Notes: generated from the sequence alone by a model not told the origin. Positions 1-4,670 are shown, numbered from the stretch's first letter. The stretch is 8,013 nucleotides of DNA from Puniceicoccaceae bacterium (GCA_011522825.1 WTIG01000103.1:1-8013); one strand, 5' to 3'. Made by a program: numbers and translations.

Positions 1-33
1 CTTCCCTTAACGCCAGGCCTGGAAATACGGTAA
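1..33 (+). CDS. C-terminal end of an upstream gene (partial)
   Basis: Reading in frame from the first base gives LPLTPGLEIR followed by a TAA stop at 31-33. The last A of this stop is the first base of the next gene's ATG, a TAATG coupling that recurs at 654-658. That architecture suggests a real upstream gene, but ten residues are too few to identify it. A perfect palindrome, CCAGGCCTGG, lies at 13-22 inside this tail. Confidence 0.45.
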   Translation, partial: LPLTPGLEIR

Positions 34-287
34 TGGCTAAATCTAAATCTCAAAGATCATTAGATAGCTGGACAAAAGAAGATTGGGGAACAAAGTCTGG
101 CAAAAATTCAACGCAAGGTAAAAGCGCAACAGGCGAACGATATTTACCGAAGAAAGCTCGTGAAGCCTTGTCCGATAAAGAATATGCCAGATCGACTGCT
201 AAAAAACGTGCGGCAATGCGCAAAGGTAAGCAGTTCAGCAAACAGCCGGATGACATTGCTAAAAAAACAGCGAGGCATAGATCATGA
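33..287 (+). CDS. small basic protein of unknown function, cyanophage type
   Basis: An 84-residue, strongly basic protein. It has a Ser/Lys-rich start (MAKSKSQRSLDSWTKEDW), a central GERYLPKKAREALSDKEYA segment that should form a helix, and a Lys/Arg-rich tail ending AKKTARHRS. I associate proteins with this layout (KSQRSLDxWTK, GERYLP, KGKQFSKQP) with marine cyanophages and related viruses, where they are hypothetical; that family recollection could not be checked here. The charge suggests nucleic-acid binding, but no catalytic motif is visible. It starts at the TAATG junction with the upstream gene and its TGA overlaps the next ATG (ATGA at 284-287), so translation of the string is probably coupled. 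An antisense ORF across the same bases looks like a shadow. Confidence 0.8.
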   Translation: MAKSKSQRSLDSWTKEDWGTKSGKNSTQGKSATGERYLPKKAREALSDKEYARSTAKKRAAMRKGKQFSKQPDDIAKKTARHRS

Positions 288-415
288 AAAGCCACAAGAA
301 ATCTCAAGAATTTGTGGCTGATAAACTCAAAGCCCTAAAGAAGATTCAAAAAGAATTAGAAAAAGCATCAAAGATGCATCAAAGTCAAGCGGATCGTATC
401 GGCAAACTGCTGTAA
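284..415 (+). CDS. 43-aa helical, coiled-coil-like small protein
   Basis: Translation from ATG 284 gives a 43-residue Lys-rich protein running from MKSHKKSQEFVADK to QADRIGKLL, with TAA at 413-415. Almost the whole chain is predicted helical, with spaced hydrophobic residues (F10, V11, L15, L18, I21, L25) consistent with a short amphipathic or coiled-coil helix. The start overlaps the preceding stop by ATGA and the next gene begins 4 nt after its stop, so it sits within the coupled string. Its length and position make it a credible phage microprotein. No family is recognised. It could be a small DNA-binding or assembly cofactor, but nothing in the sequence decides this. Confidence 0.6.
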   Translation: MKSHKKSQEFVADKLKALKKIQKELEKASKMHQSQADRIGKLL

Positions 416-419
416 ATCT

Positions 420-656
420 ATGGATCATTCCAAACGTAAAAAAGCCAAAGGCTTAGCTAAGGCTTTTCAAAAGATGAGCCACCGCAAAAAAGGTGGAACG
501 AAAGGGACGTTTACTGCAGCTGCAACAAAAGCTGGCCATCCAGATACTCCAGCAGGACGTAAGGCTTATGCAAATCAGGTTTTAAAAGATCCTGATGCAT
601 CAACTAAAATGAAAAAGAAGGCAAACTTCTACAAAAACATTATCAGTAAAAACTAA
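420..656 (+). CDS. small Lys-rich protein of unknown function
   Basis: A 78-residue very basic protein. Residues 1-27 are a Lys/Arg-rich helix (MDHSKRKKAKGLAKAFQK). A central KKGGTKGTFTAAATKAGHPDTPAG segment follows, then a Lys-rich tail ending FYKNIISKN. The central motif resembles small uncharacterised proteins of marine phages, but I do not assign a named domain. It starts 4 nt after the preceding stop, without a clear Shine-Dalgarno sequence, and its TAA (654-656) shares an A with the next ATG (TAATG). The overall charge suggests DNA or RNA contact or packaging with nucleic acid; this is inference. Confidence 0.75.
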   Translation: MDHSKRKKAKGLAKAFQKMSHRKKGGTKGTFTAAATKAGHPDTPAGRKAYANQVLKDPDASTKMKKKANFYKNIISKN

Positions 657-805
657 TGCCAGGACACAACAGCAAGCCTGATTTCCTTGATATGGACGGT
701 GACGGCGACAAGCAAGAACCCATGCGTGATGCAGCAAAAGAACCAGCTGCTCAAGAATTCAAAGACAAGAAAATGCGTGAAGTAATGGCTGCTAAAAAGC
801 GGTAA
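656..805 (+). CDS. 49-aa microprotein with an EF-hand-like Asp loop
   Basis: ATG at 656 opens a 49-codon frame ending TAA 803-805. The peptide begins MPGHNSKPDFLDMDGDGDK, continues QEPMRDAAKEPAAQEF and ends in the Lys-rich MREVMAAKKR. The DMDGDGDKQEPM stretch has acidic residues at loop positions 1, 3, 5 and 7, like a calcium-binding EF-hand or dockerin-type loop, but position 12 is Met instead of the usual Glu and only one loop is present. Small proteins with a PDFxDxDxDG start are, to my knowledge, common but uncharacterised in marine phages. It is the last gene of the coupled string; a structured non-coding region and then the integrase follow. Calcium binding is a hypothesis only. Confidence 0.65.
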   Translation: MPGHNSKPDFLDMDGDGDKQEPMRDAAKEPAAQEFKDKKMREVMAAKKR

Positions 806-811
806 GTCGTT

Positions 812-817
812 TATAAT
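812..817 (+). promoter_or_regulatory. candidate -10 box (TATAAT) upstream of the integrase leader
   Basis: A perfect TATAAT lies 7 nt after the preceding stop codon. Transcription would begin near 824, just before the large hairpin at 834-892, giving the integrase a leader of roughly 118 nt. No good -35 hexamer is present at the expected spacing (bases 789-794 read CTGCTA), so the call rests on the -10 box and its position. Confidence 0.35.
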
Positions 818-833
818 CAGCAAGCCACCATCA

Positions 834-892
834 GTGTGGTCTTACCATTACACAACACCCGCTTGGGCGATCCCCCAAGGTAGACCCCACAC
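834..892 (+). other. large two-tier hairpin in the integrase leader
   Basis: The outer stem pairs GTGTGG (834-839) with CCACAC (887-892), then TCT/AGA and ACC/GGT (840-846 with 879-884), with a 2-nt bulge at 885-886 and a single unpaired T at 843. An inner stem pairs TTGGG (863-867) with CCCAA (874-878), stacking after a 16-nt one-sided bulge at 847-862. That is about 17 base pairs in 59 nt. No T-run follows, so it is not a standard terminator. It could be a structured leader RNA regulating the integrase, a cruciform or binding region for recombination proteins (attP-like), or a small RNA. Confidence 0.5.
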
Positions 893-913
893 GGTCTTTG
901 TGTCAACGGTAGG

Positions 914-927
914 ATCACATTGGTGAT
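914..927 (+). other. small hairpin just upstream of the integrase start
   Basis: ATCAC (914-918) and GTGAT (923-927) form a perfect 5-bp stem around the 4-nt loop ATTG. It ends 14 nt before the integrase ATG, where a ribosome binding site would be expected, and no clear Shine-Dalgarno sequence is present. It may modulate integrase translation. Confidence 0.3.
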
Positions 928-941
928 GCTTATATCTCACA

Positions 942-1721
942 ATGTTCACAACACAAGAACTGATGGAGGCCGTCGCCTCGTATCAGCCCATTGCTCCAGC
1001 TACATACAGAGGTTGGGGTTACGGAATAAAAGGGTTTGAAGACAAACCAGTTGATGAAGTTGACAAGCGTTTCGTCAATCTCAGACGAAGCCAACTGAAC
1101 CGCTGTGGATACAAGCAAAGCTATGTCCGCACCTTGCTTGGTTACTGCGGAACTATTTGGCAGATTGCTCACGAACAGATGGAGATTGTTAATAGCAATC
1201 CATGGCGTGGGTCACTTAAGGGATTGAAGCGAGGCAAGAAAAAATATCCGTATCTTCCGTTTAGATACTACGAGCAGTGCGGGCTAACAGAGCATCCGCT
1301 TTTCATGGGACTGTGGTATCACGGATTCAGAGTAAGTGAACTGGCATGCATATTGCCTGAAGATATTATCTTAGATCATCCATATCCACATTTTAGTATT
1401 ATTGACAACGAAACTAGAGGAATTAAAAATGAACCAAGCAGAAGGGAAGTACCCATTCACAGCAAGTACATCAAATTTTTAGATAAATTCCCTTTTAGCA
1501 AGAACCACAGAGCTGGTGACTACTTCAGTCGTTATATGAAAAGACGCTGTGGTCACTCAGCTCATGGCATAAGGCACAACATTGCAACACGAATGCGGCG
1601 AGCTGGAATTGAATACAGTATTGCTGCTTCAATTATTGGCCACACTCCAGCTGGTATGACGGCTGAATACGGTCATATTTTATTAGAAGACAAGGCTTAT
1701 CAACTACAGCAACTGAATTAA
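942..1721 (+). CDS. int: phage tyrosine integrase (site-specific recombinase)
   Basis: A 259-residue tyrosine recombinase, expected to integrate and excise phage DNA at attP/attB through a 3'-phosphotyrosine intermediate. The catalytic set is visible: Arg I at R130 in GFRVSEL, a probable active-site Lys at about K162 before the RREVPI strand, HxxR as H208-G-I-R211, the GHT histidine H234, and the nucleophile Y243 in AEYGH. Residues 1-95 form the SAM-like core-binding domain. At 259 residues it is short for an integrase, apparently lacking a separate arm-binding domain, so it may recognise a simple core site. It is preceded by a hairpin-rich leader and followed by an AT-rich region with direct repeats. 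ATG 942 has no evident Shine-Dalgarno sequence; no better in-frame start is seen. The catalytic residues appear intact, so the enzyme is likely functional. Confidence 0.93.
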   Translation: MFTTQELMEAVASYQPIAPATYRGWGYGIKGFEDKPVDEVDKRFVNLRRSQLNRCGYKQSYVRTLLGYCGTIWQIAHEQMEIVNSNPWRGSLKGLKRGKKKYPYLPFRYYEQCGLTEHPLFMGLWYHGFRVSELACILPEDIILDHPYPHFSIIDNETRGIKNEPSRREVPIHSKYIKFLDKFPFSKNHRAGDYFSRYMKRRCGHSAHGIRHNIATRMRRAGIEYSIAASIIGHTPAGMTAEYGHILLEDKAYQLQQLN

Positions 1722-1770
1722 CTCGTTACCGCACTTACCACGCCTATCACTATAACTGTTTAAATTAAAT

Positions 1771-1804
1771 AGGTATATAGCAGGGATTAAAATACAGGTA
1801 TATA
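1771..1804 (+). repeat. two direct repeats of AGGTATATA, 25 bp apart
   Basis: AGGTATATA occurs at 1771-1779 and again at 1796-1804, in an AT-rich gap between the integrase stop and the next gene. CTCGTT (1722-1727) and AACGAG (1808-1813) form an inverted pair bracketing the gap. Spaced direct repeats immediately downstream of an integrase are compatible with recombinase-binding or regulatory sites, and TATATA can also serve as a -10 element. No tRNA-like sequence that would mark attP directly is visible here. Confidence 0.35.
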
Positions 1805-1829
1805 AGAAACGAGCGTAGCAAGTGTAGTA

Positions 1830-2408
1830 ATGCCGAATGCACCAACACCGTTACCACCAGTAATGCCGTTGCCTGGTGCATTTGAAATACCGAGACCTAC
1901 ACTTGCTCCTCCAACTTTTCAGATGCCAACATGGGAACCAATCCCAGAAAAACTAAGAGATATACCAGGACCAAAAAGCAAGGGAGTAGAAGAAGAATCG
2001 TCTGAAGAAGATTCAGAAGAAAAAGAAGAAAGACAGTTGGACAAAGTTCAAGAGCAAATGACCCTAACTCCGCCGATACCTCCCTATTACGGTGGAGAAA
2101 TGGAAATTGACAGTCAAATTGAATCAGTCGAACTTCCTGGTGGATTTAATATACCAGTACCAAAGCAGGAAATATTAGTTACAGCAGTAGCAACAGCTGG
2201 AGCTGCTGCAGTGGCTTCTGTAGGCGCAACAATGGTTGCTGGAAATTTGTTTAAACGTATCGTAAAAATTGCTAATCCAATTATCAAGACTGCATTGAAA
2301 AAGATTGCTGCTATTCGAGGGAAGTCCCCTGCTCCGACTTGGGCAAGGCAGCGATTGGAATCACGTCAGCGCATAAAGGATAAAAGGGGCTATCGGGATG
2401 AATCATGA
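1830..2408 (+). CDS. proline-rich protein with one membrane segment and basic tail
   Basis: A 192-residue protein of four zones. Residues 1-50 are Pro-rich. Residues 52-70 are highly acidic (VEEESSEEDSEEKEE). Residues 115-140 are a Val/Ala/Gly-rich hydrophobic stretch (ILVTAVATAGAAAVAS onward) long enough to cross a membrane. Residues 141-192 are Lys/Arg-rich. A motif is repeated on either side of the acidic zone: LPGAFEIPRP at 14-23 and LPGGFNIPVP at 102-111, pattern LPGxFxIPxP. The layout suggests a membrane-tethered or virion-associated protein, with the repeat as a possible binding motif. No enzymatic domain is recognised. Its last 98 bases overlap the minus-strand secreted-protein gene. 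There is no clear Shine-Dalgarno sequence before ATG 1830. Function unknown. Confidence 0.75.
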   Translation: MPNAPTPLPPVMPLPGAFEIPRPTLAPPTFQMPTWEPIPEKLRDIPGPKSKGVEEESSEEDSEEKEERQLDKVQEQMTLTPPIPPYYGGEMEIDSQIESVELPGGFNIPVPKQEILVTAVATAGAAAVASVGATMVAGNLFKRIVKIANPIIKTALKKIAAIRGKSPAPTWARQRLESRQRIKDKRGYRDES

Positions 2409-2892
2409 AACCTCGTTCGTAAATGCTGATGCATTCCTTAACCCTGATAAGCTCATAATCCAAACGAGTTTTATCGATTTGAAGTTGAGCTAATGCTTTA
2501 CACCTTTCGACGGATCCGCCGTTTAAAGGAACAGAAATACTGACTTGTGCTCCAGCATTATTACTATTTGAGTACGTATTGCTGTAGTTTTCAGTCGTTA
2601 AATAGTAAGGTGTGATGGATAGCACTGCGCCGTTGCAGTGAATGCCGCCACCAAAAGATTGGGTACTTAAAGTGCCTTGATTAATTTGCACGGCTTGATT
2701 AGCGACTGAGCCAGTAATAGCTGCTTGCGGATTAGCAGAAACGCTTGTTGCATCATTAGCTAATACTGGCGAAGCAAAAATTACTGCGCAAAGACTGACA
2801 AGGTATTTGTAGTAGTGTCGGTTACAATTGTTCGTGAAATATCTACAGTTTCGACCAATCCAGCAGGCCGGGTTGTAATCTCTAATTGCCAT
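2311..2892 (-). CDS. exported Cys-containing protein of unknown function
   Basis: A 193-residue protein whose hydrophobic segment at residues 29-45 (KYLVSLCAVIFASPVLA) followed by NDAT looks like a signal peptide cut after VLA. The mature part has an Asn/Ser/Gly-rich region containing QSFGGGIHCNGA, a VSISVPLNGG strand, and a helical C-terminal part. Cysteines at about 86, 131, 154 and 174 could form disulfides. I associate secreted proteins with an SFGGGxxC motif and later Cys pairs with marine cyanophages, without known function. The only in-frame ATG/GTG/TTG is ATG 2892, giving an unusually long 30-residue region before the hydrophobic core and a 112-nt overlap with the upstream gene; a non-canonical start nearer the signal core is possible. 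The 3' end overlaps the convergent proline-rich gene by 98 nt. Confidence 0.7.
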   Translation of the reverse strand: MAIRDYNPACWIGRNCRYFTNNCNRHYYKYLVSLCAVIFASPVLANDATSVSANPQAAITGSVANQAVQINQGTLSTQSFGGGIHCNGAVLSITPYYLTTENYSNTYSNSNNAGAQVSISVPLNGGSVERCKALAQLQIDKTRLDYELIRVKECISIYERGFMIHPDSPFYPLCADVIPIAALPKSEQGTSLE

Positions 2893-3164
2893 GGCAGAGT
2901 AGTATCTACGATATGAAACTGCACGTCAGCTGTATCAGTAATATTGGAAATATCTACTGAAGCTCCGTTTGAATCAATTGCTTCCATATTATCACCATTC
3001 CAAACATATACATCTCCACCAAATCGCTCAATGGCCTGAGTTTCAGTAACTGTTTGAGTGGCAGTCACAGTTTGAGTCATTGTGCCTGTTGTAAAGTTAG
3101 GCTGAGCAGACTGCGCAAAAGCTGCTGTTGGGGAAATAAGTAATAATAGAAGAAGGTGCTTCAT
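2781..3164 (-). CDS. secreted Thr-rich protein of unknown function
   Basis: A 127-residue protein with a classic signal peptide: MKHLLLLLLISPTAAFA, likely cleaved near residue 17. The mature N-terminus is Thr/Gln/Val-rich with an imperfect repeat (TQTVTATQTVTETQ), followed by beta-strand-like segments (DVYVWNG, VDISNI, WQLEIT) and a Thr-rich end TLSVFAQ. There are no cysteines. I associate proteins ending in S(V/I)F(T/A)Q, next to an SFGGGxxC-type secreted protein, with marine cyanophage genomes; the pairing suggests a joint role in the host envelope or virion. It is transcribed opposite to its neighbours, from a 38-nt divergent gap to the gene at 3203. A weak -10-like TAGAAT lies at 3194-3189 on the minus strand. 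Function unknown. Confidence 0.75.
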   Translation of the reverse strand: MKHLLLLLLISPTAAFAQSAQPNFTTGTMTQTVTATQTVTETQAIERFGGDVYVWNGDNMEAIDSNGASVDISNITDTADVQFHIVDTTLPWQLEITTRPAGLVETVDISRTIVTDTTTNTLSVFAQ

Positions 3165-3202
3165 GATATTAAAAAGCCCGACAGTTCTATTCTATCTTTA
3201 TT

Positions 3203-3424
3203 ATGAATAAGGAAGAAGTACAAGAAGAAAAATTTGCGCTATTATCTACGTTTGTACGACTAGGTATTTTAGTGTGGGCAGGTGGGATCTTAACATTAAC
3301 GTATGTCAGCATTCCTTGGCTGCCACAGCAAAAGATTGACCCTACATTTATTGCATCAGTATTTACTGGAACGCTAAGCACATTTGGAATTGAACGTGCT
3401 AAACGCGATAAAGAAAAAAGCTAA
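3203..3424 (+). CDS. small two-helix membrane protein, holin-like
   Basis: A 73-residue protein with a charged N-terminus (MNKEEVQEEKF), a strong hydrophobic segment at about 17-38 (containing LGILVWAGGILTLTYVSI), a second weaker one at about 47-62 (PTFIASVFTGTLSTFG), and a charged C-terminal tail ERAKRDKEKS. Two short membrane helices with a charged tail fit the general design of class II phage holins, which permeabilise the inner membrane at lysis, but the sequence alone does not prove this and no endolysin gene is in the window. It heads a run of small membrane or helical proteins (3450, 3678, 4671) on the same strand. No Shine-Dalgarno sequence is evident before the ATG. Confidence 0.75.
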   Translation: MNKEEVQEEKFALLSTFVRLGILVWAGGILTLTYVSIPWLPQQKIDPTFIASVFTGTLSTFGIERAKRDKEKS

Positions 3425-3449
3425 AATAAAACAAGAGATATAACTAACG

Positions 3450-3614
3450 ATGCTTACTTTAATTCGGCCTATCTTGTTTAGCTTTCTCACATCAAAGAGC
3501 GTTAAAAAGCTCATTGTTGATTTGCTTGAGGCACTGGCTGCAAAAACTGAAAATTCGTTAGACGATTTAGCTGTTAAAACAGTTAAAGATGCTCTGCTTC
3601 CTAAAACAAAATAA
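3450..3614 (+). CDS. 54-aa small protein with hydrophobic N-terminus
   Basis: ATG 3450 opens a 54-codon frame ending TAA at 3612-3614. The product begins MLTLIRPILFSFLTSKSVKK, continues LIVDLLEALAAKTENSLDD and ends VKDALLPKTK. The first 14 residues are hydrophobic and a second amphipathic helix follows (LIVDLLEALA), so it probably lies on or in the membrane. I associate proteins opening with (L/I)RPILFxFLTS and VKKLIVDLL with marine cyanophages, where they are uncharacterised. It follows the holin-like gene by 25 nt and precedes another membrane-anchored gene by 63 nt, so all three may be co-transcribed. No clear Shine-Dalgarno sequence is present. Confidence 0.65.
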   Translation: MLTLIRPILFSFLTSKSVKKLIVDLLEALAAKTENSLDDLAVKTVKDALLPKTK

Positions 3615-3650
3615 CCGAACTTTAATCCCTACGTAAGTGCACGGGAGTCG

Positions 3651-3668
3651 AAGGAGGTTATATACCTC
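3651..3668 (+). promoter_or_regulatory. Shine-Dalgarno sequence enclosed in a hairpin
   Basis: AAGGAGG at 3651-3657 is the strongest Shine-Dalgarno match in the window, but GAGGT (3654-3658) pairs perfectly with ACCTC (3664-3668) around loop TATAT, plus a G-T wobble (3653/3669). It lies 20 nt from ATG 3678, further than usual. The stem could mask the site and make translation conditional. Confidence 0.45.
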
Positions 3669-3677
3669 TAATAGATC

Positions 3678-3911
3678 ATGATTGAATCACTTGTGTCTGC
3701 AACTATAGCTGTAATAACGGGTGGTGCAATCTTGACATCCCGCACCCATTCTCGAATTACTGAAATGGAAAAACGTATTGATAGCTTTGAATTACGAGTA
3801 GCTGAAGACTATTTATCGAAAAAAGATTTTGGTGGAATATTGACAAGGCTAGAGCGTCAGATGGAGAAAATGGATGAGAAGCTTGATCGGCTTATTGAGA
3901 CAAAGAAATAA
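3678..3911 (+). CDS. membrane-anchored coiled-coil small protein
   Basis: A 77-residue protein. Residues 1-20 are hydrophobic (MIESLVSATIAVITGGAILT), short for a membrane anchor. The remainder is a heptad-like helix with many Glu/Lys/Arg (ITEMEKRIDSFELRVAEDYL, then LTRLERQMEKMDEKLDRLIE). This resembles small cyanophage proteins with an MIESxVSATI start and also the layout of inner-membrane lysis accessory proteins, but a role in lysis is only a guess. ATG 3678 is fixed by an in-frame TAG at 3672-3674. The upstream Shine-Dalgarno sequence is locked in a hairpin (3651-3668), which may delay its expression. The gene at 4671 has the same anchor-plus-coil design. Confidence 0.75.
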   Translation: MIESLVSATIAVITGGAILTSRTHSRITEMEKRIDSFELRVAEDYLSKKDFGGILTRLERQMEKMDEKLDRLIETKK

Positions 3912-3948
3912 TCTCCCGAAAGAGACAATTAATAAGTAAAGTTAAGAC

Positions 3949-3968
3949 AAGTTGCTTACTAACAACTT
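3949..3968 (+). promoter_or_regulatory. hairpin abutting the HNH gene start codon
   Basis: AAGTTG (3949-3954) pairs with CAACTT (3963-3968) around an 8-nt loop CTTACTAA. The stem ends at the base before ATG 3969 and occupies the whole ribosome-binding region, where no Shine-Dalgarno sequence is visible. It may keep translation of the nuclease low. Confidence 0.4.
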
Positions 3969-4421
3969 ATGGGTATCGCTGAAGACTGGAGTGAACTTCT
4001 GTTCTCTCTAGACTGCCTTTCTAAAGGCTCTGCTAAGCGCAAGTTCCGTAAATCAATTAAATATGGTTGGGGCGGACTGTGCTGTTACTGTCGCTCCGAA
4101 AGAGCAACGACATTAGATCACATCAAACCAAAATCTAAAGGAGGAAGCAGTTTAAGAAGCAATTTGCTCCCTGCCTGTCAGTCATGTAATCACTCGAAAG
4201 GTTCAGAAAACTGGCTAGTATGGTTTGAACGGCAAACGTTCTACAACAACATTGCCAAAGAATTAATTGAAGAATGGATTTCAAACAAAAGATTTATTGA
4301 GGAGGAATTAGATGACTACGAAATTGTCGATAGAGCAGAGGTTTGCACTGACACGGGCACGTTACGAGGTCTCACGGATGAGCCGCCCAGCATTAGAGAA
4401 GACTGCTTTGCGCCTGCTTAA
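3969..4421 (+). CDS. HNH endonuclease with two CxxC zinc knuckles
   Basis: A 150-residue HNH nuclease, a one-metal enzyme that cuts DNA through a beta-beta-alpha-metal fold. Visible motifs: C38-x2-C41 (CCYC), the catalytic LDH with D50-H51, the conserved N65 in LRSNLLPAC, and C70-x2-C73 followed by H75 (CQSCNHSKG). The four cysteines should bind a structural zinc and H51/H75 the metal site. Free-standing HNH genes of this kind occur in phages as homing nucleases or as helpers of packaging and DNA processing; no intron or terminase adjoins this one, so the role is open. The last 36 residues (about 115-150) are encoded where the gene overlaps the next reading frame by 110 nt and do not look like a domain. 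A hairpin abuts the start. Confidence 0.88.
   Translation: MGIAEDWSELLFSLDCLSKGSAKRKFRKSIKYGWGGLCCYCRSERATTLDHIKPKSKGGSSLRSNLLPACQSCNHSKGSENWLVWFERQTFYNNIAKELIEEWISNKRFIEEELDDYEIVDRAEVCTDTGTLRGLTDEPPSIREDCFAPA
4301..4305 (+). promoter_or_regulatory. strong Shine-Dalgarno GGAGG inside the HNH gene
   Basis: GGAGG lies 6 nt before ATG 4312 at near-ideal spacing. It supports that start although it is buried in the HNH coding sequence. It is one of few good Shine-Dalgarno sites in the window. Confidence 0.7.
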
Positions 4422-4635
4422 GACAAGAATGGAGCAGAAAAATGGTGTACAGCAAACACTGGCTGCTAATGGCATCATCTTTAAGATCGAAGAGAATCAG
4501 GTCGGATTGCCTGAAATTATCAGTGAAGAAACTTTCATTGATCTACTTTCATTGACAGATGAAATGCCAACATCAATAGATGAAGATGATTATGAAAACG
4601 ATGATCTTGACGATGATGGTCTCATGATTATTTGA
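4312..4635 (+). CDS. NblA-like protein (putative phycobilisome degradation adaptor)
   Basis: A 107-residue protein whose first part, LSIEQRFALTRARYEVSRMS from residue 5, lines up without gaps with the start of cyanobacterial NblA as I remember it: LSxEQxF, a Val nine residues after that Phe, then MS, followed by a second helix with Leu and Gln at matching places (residues 26-50). NblA is a small helical-hairpin protein that docks on phycobilisomes and recruits Clp protease during nitrogen starvation, and NblA homologues are known from cyanophages. NblA is usually about 60 residues; this protein adds a hydrophobic/acidic extension (FKIEENQVGLPEIISEETF) and a very acidic end (DEDDYENDDLDDDG). 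A strong GGAGG 6 nt upstream supports the start, which overlaps the HNH gene by 110 nt. The alternative is an unrelated small helical phage protein. Confidence 0.6.
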   Translation: MTTKLSIEQRFALTRARYEVSRMSRPALEKTALRLLKTRMEQKNGVQQTLAANGIIFKIEENQVGLPEIISEETFIDLLSLTDEMPTSIDEDDYENDDLDDDGLMII

Positions 4636-4670
4636 TTTTGGCTAGACTAAGCTGAGTTATTAAGTTCAAT

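Noticed and set aside
13..22. CCAGGCCTGG palindrome as an operator
   Set aside because: It lies inside the apparent end of an upstream coding sequence and is too short and isolated to support a regulatory call.
50..307. 85-aa minus-strand ORF opposite the first small basic gene
   Set aside because: It is antisense to a gene whose basic composition and coupled start and stop are convincing; the product is a Leu/Cys-rich reading of the opposite strand with no ribosome binding site.
862..879. CTTGGG/CCCAAG hairpin as an intrinsic terminator
   Set aside because: No T-run follows on either strand; it is better explained as the tip of the larger 834-892 structure.
806..941. A tRNA gene or tRNA fragment upstream of the integrase
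   Set aside because: Hairpins are present, but no GTTCRA-type T-loop or four-arm cloverleaf could be drawn. No tRNA was found elsewhere by eye.
2781..2892. Single frameshifted gene joining the two exported proteins
   Set aside because: Each frame has its own plausible signal peptide and the first ends with a natural-looking VFAQ terminus, so two overlapping genes explain the data better than one broken gene.
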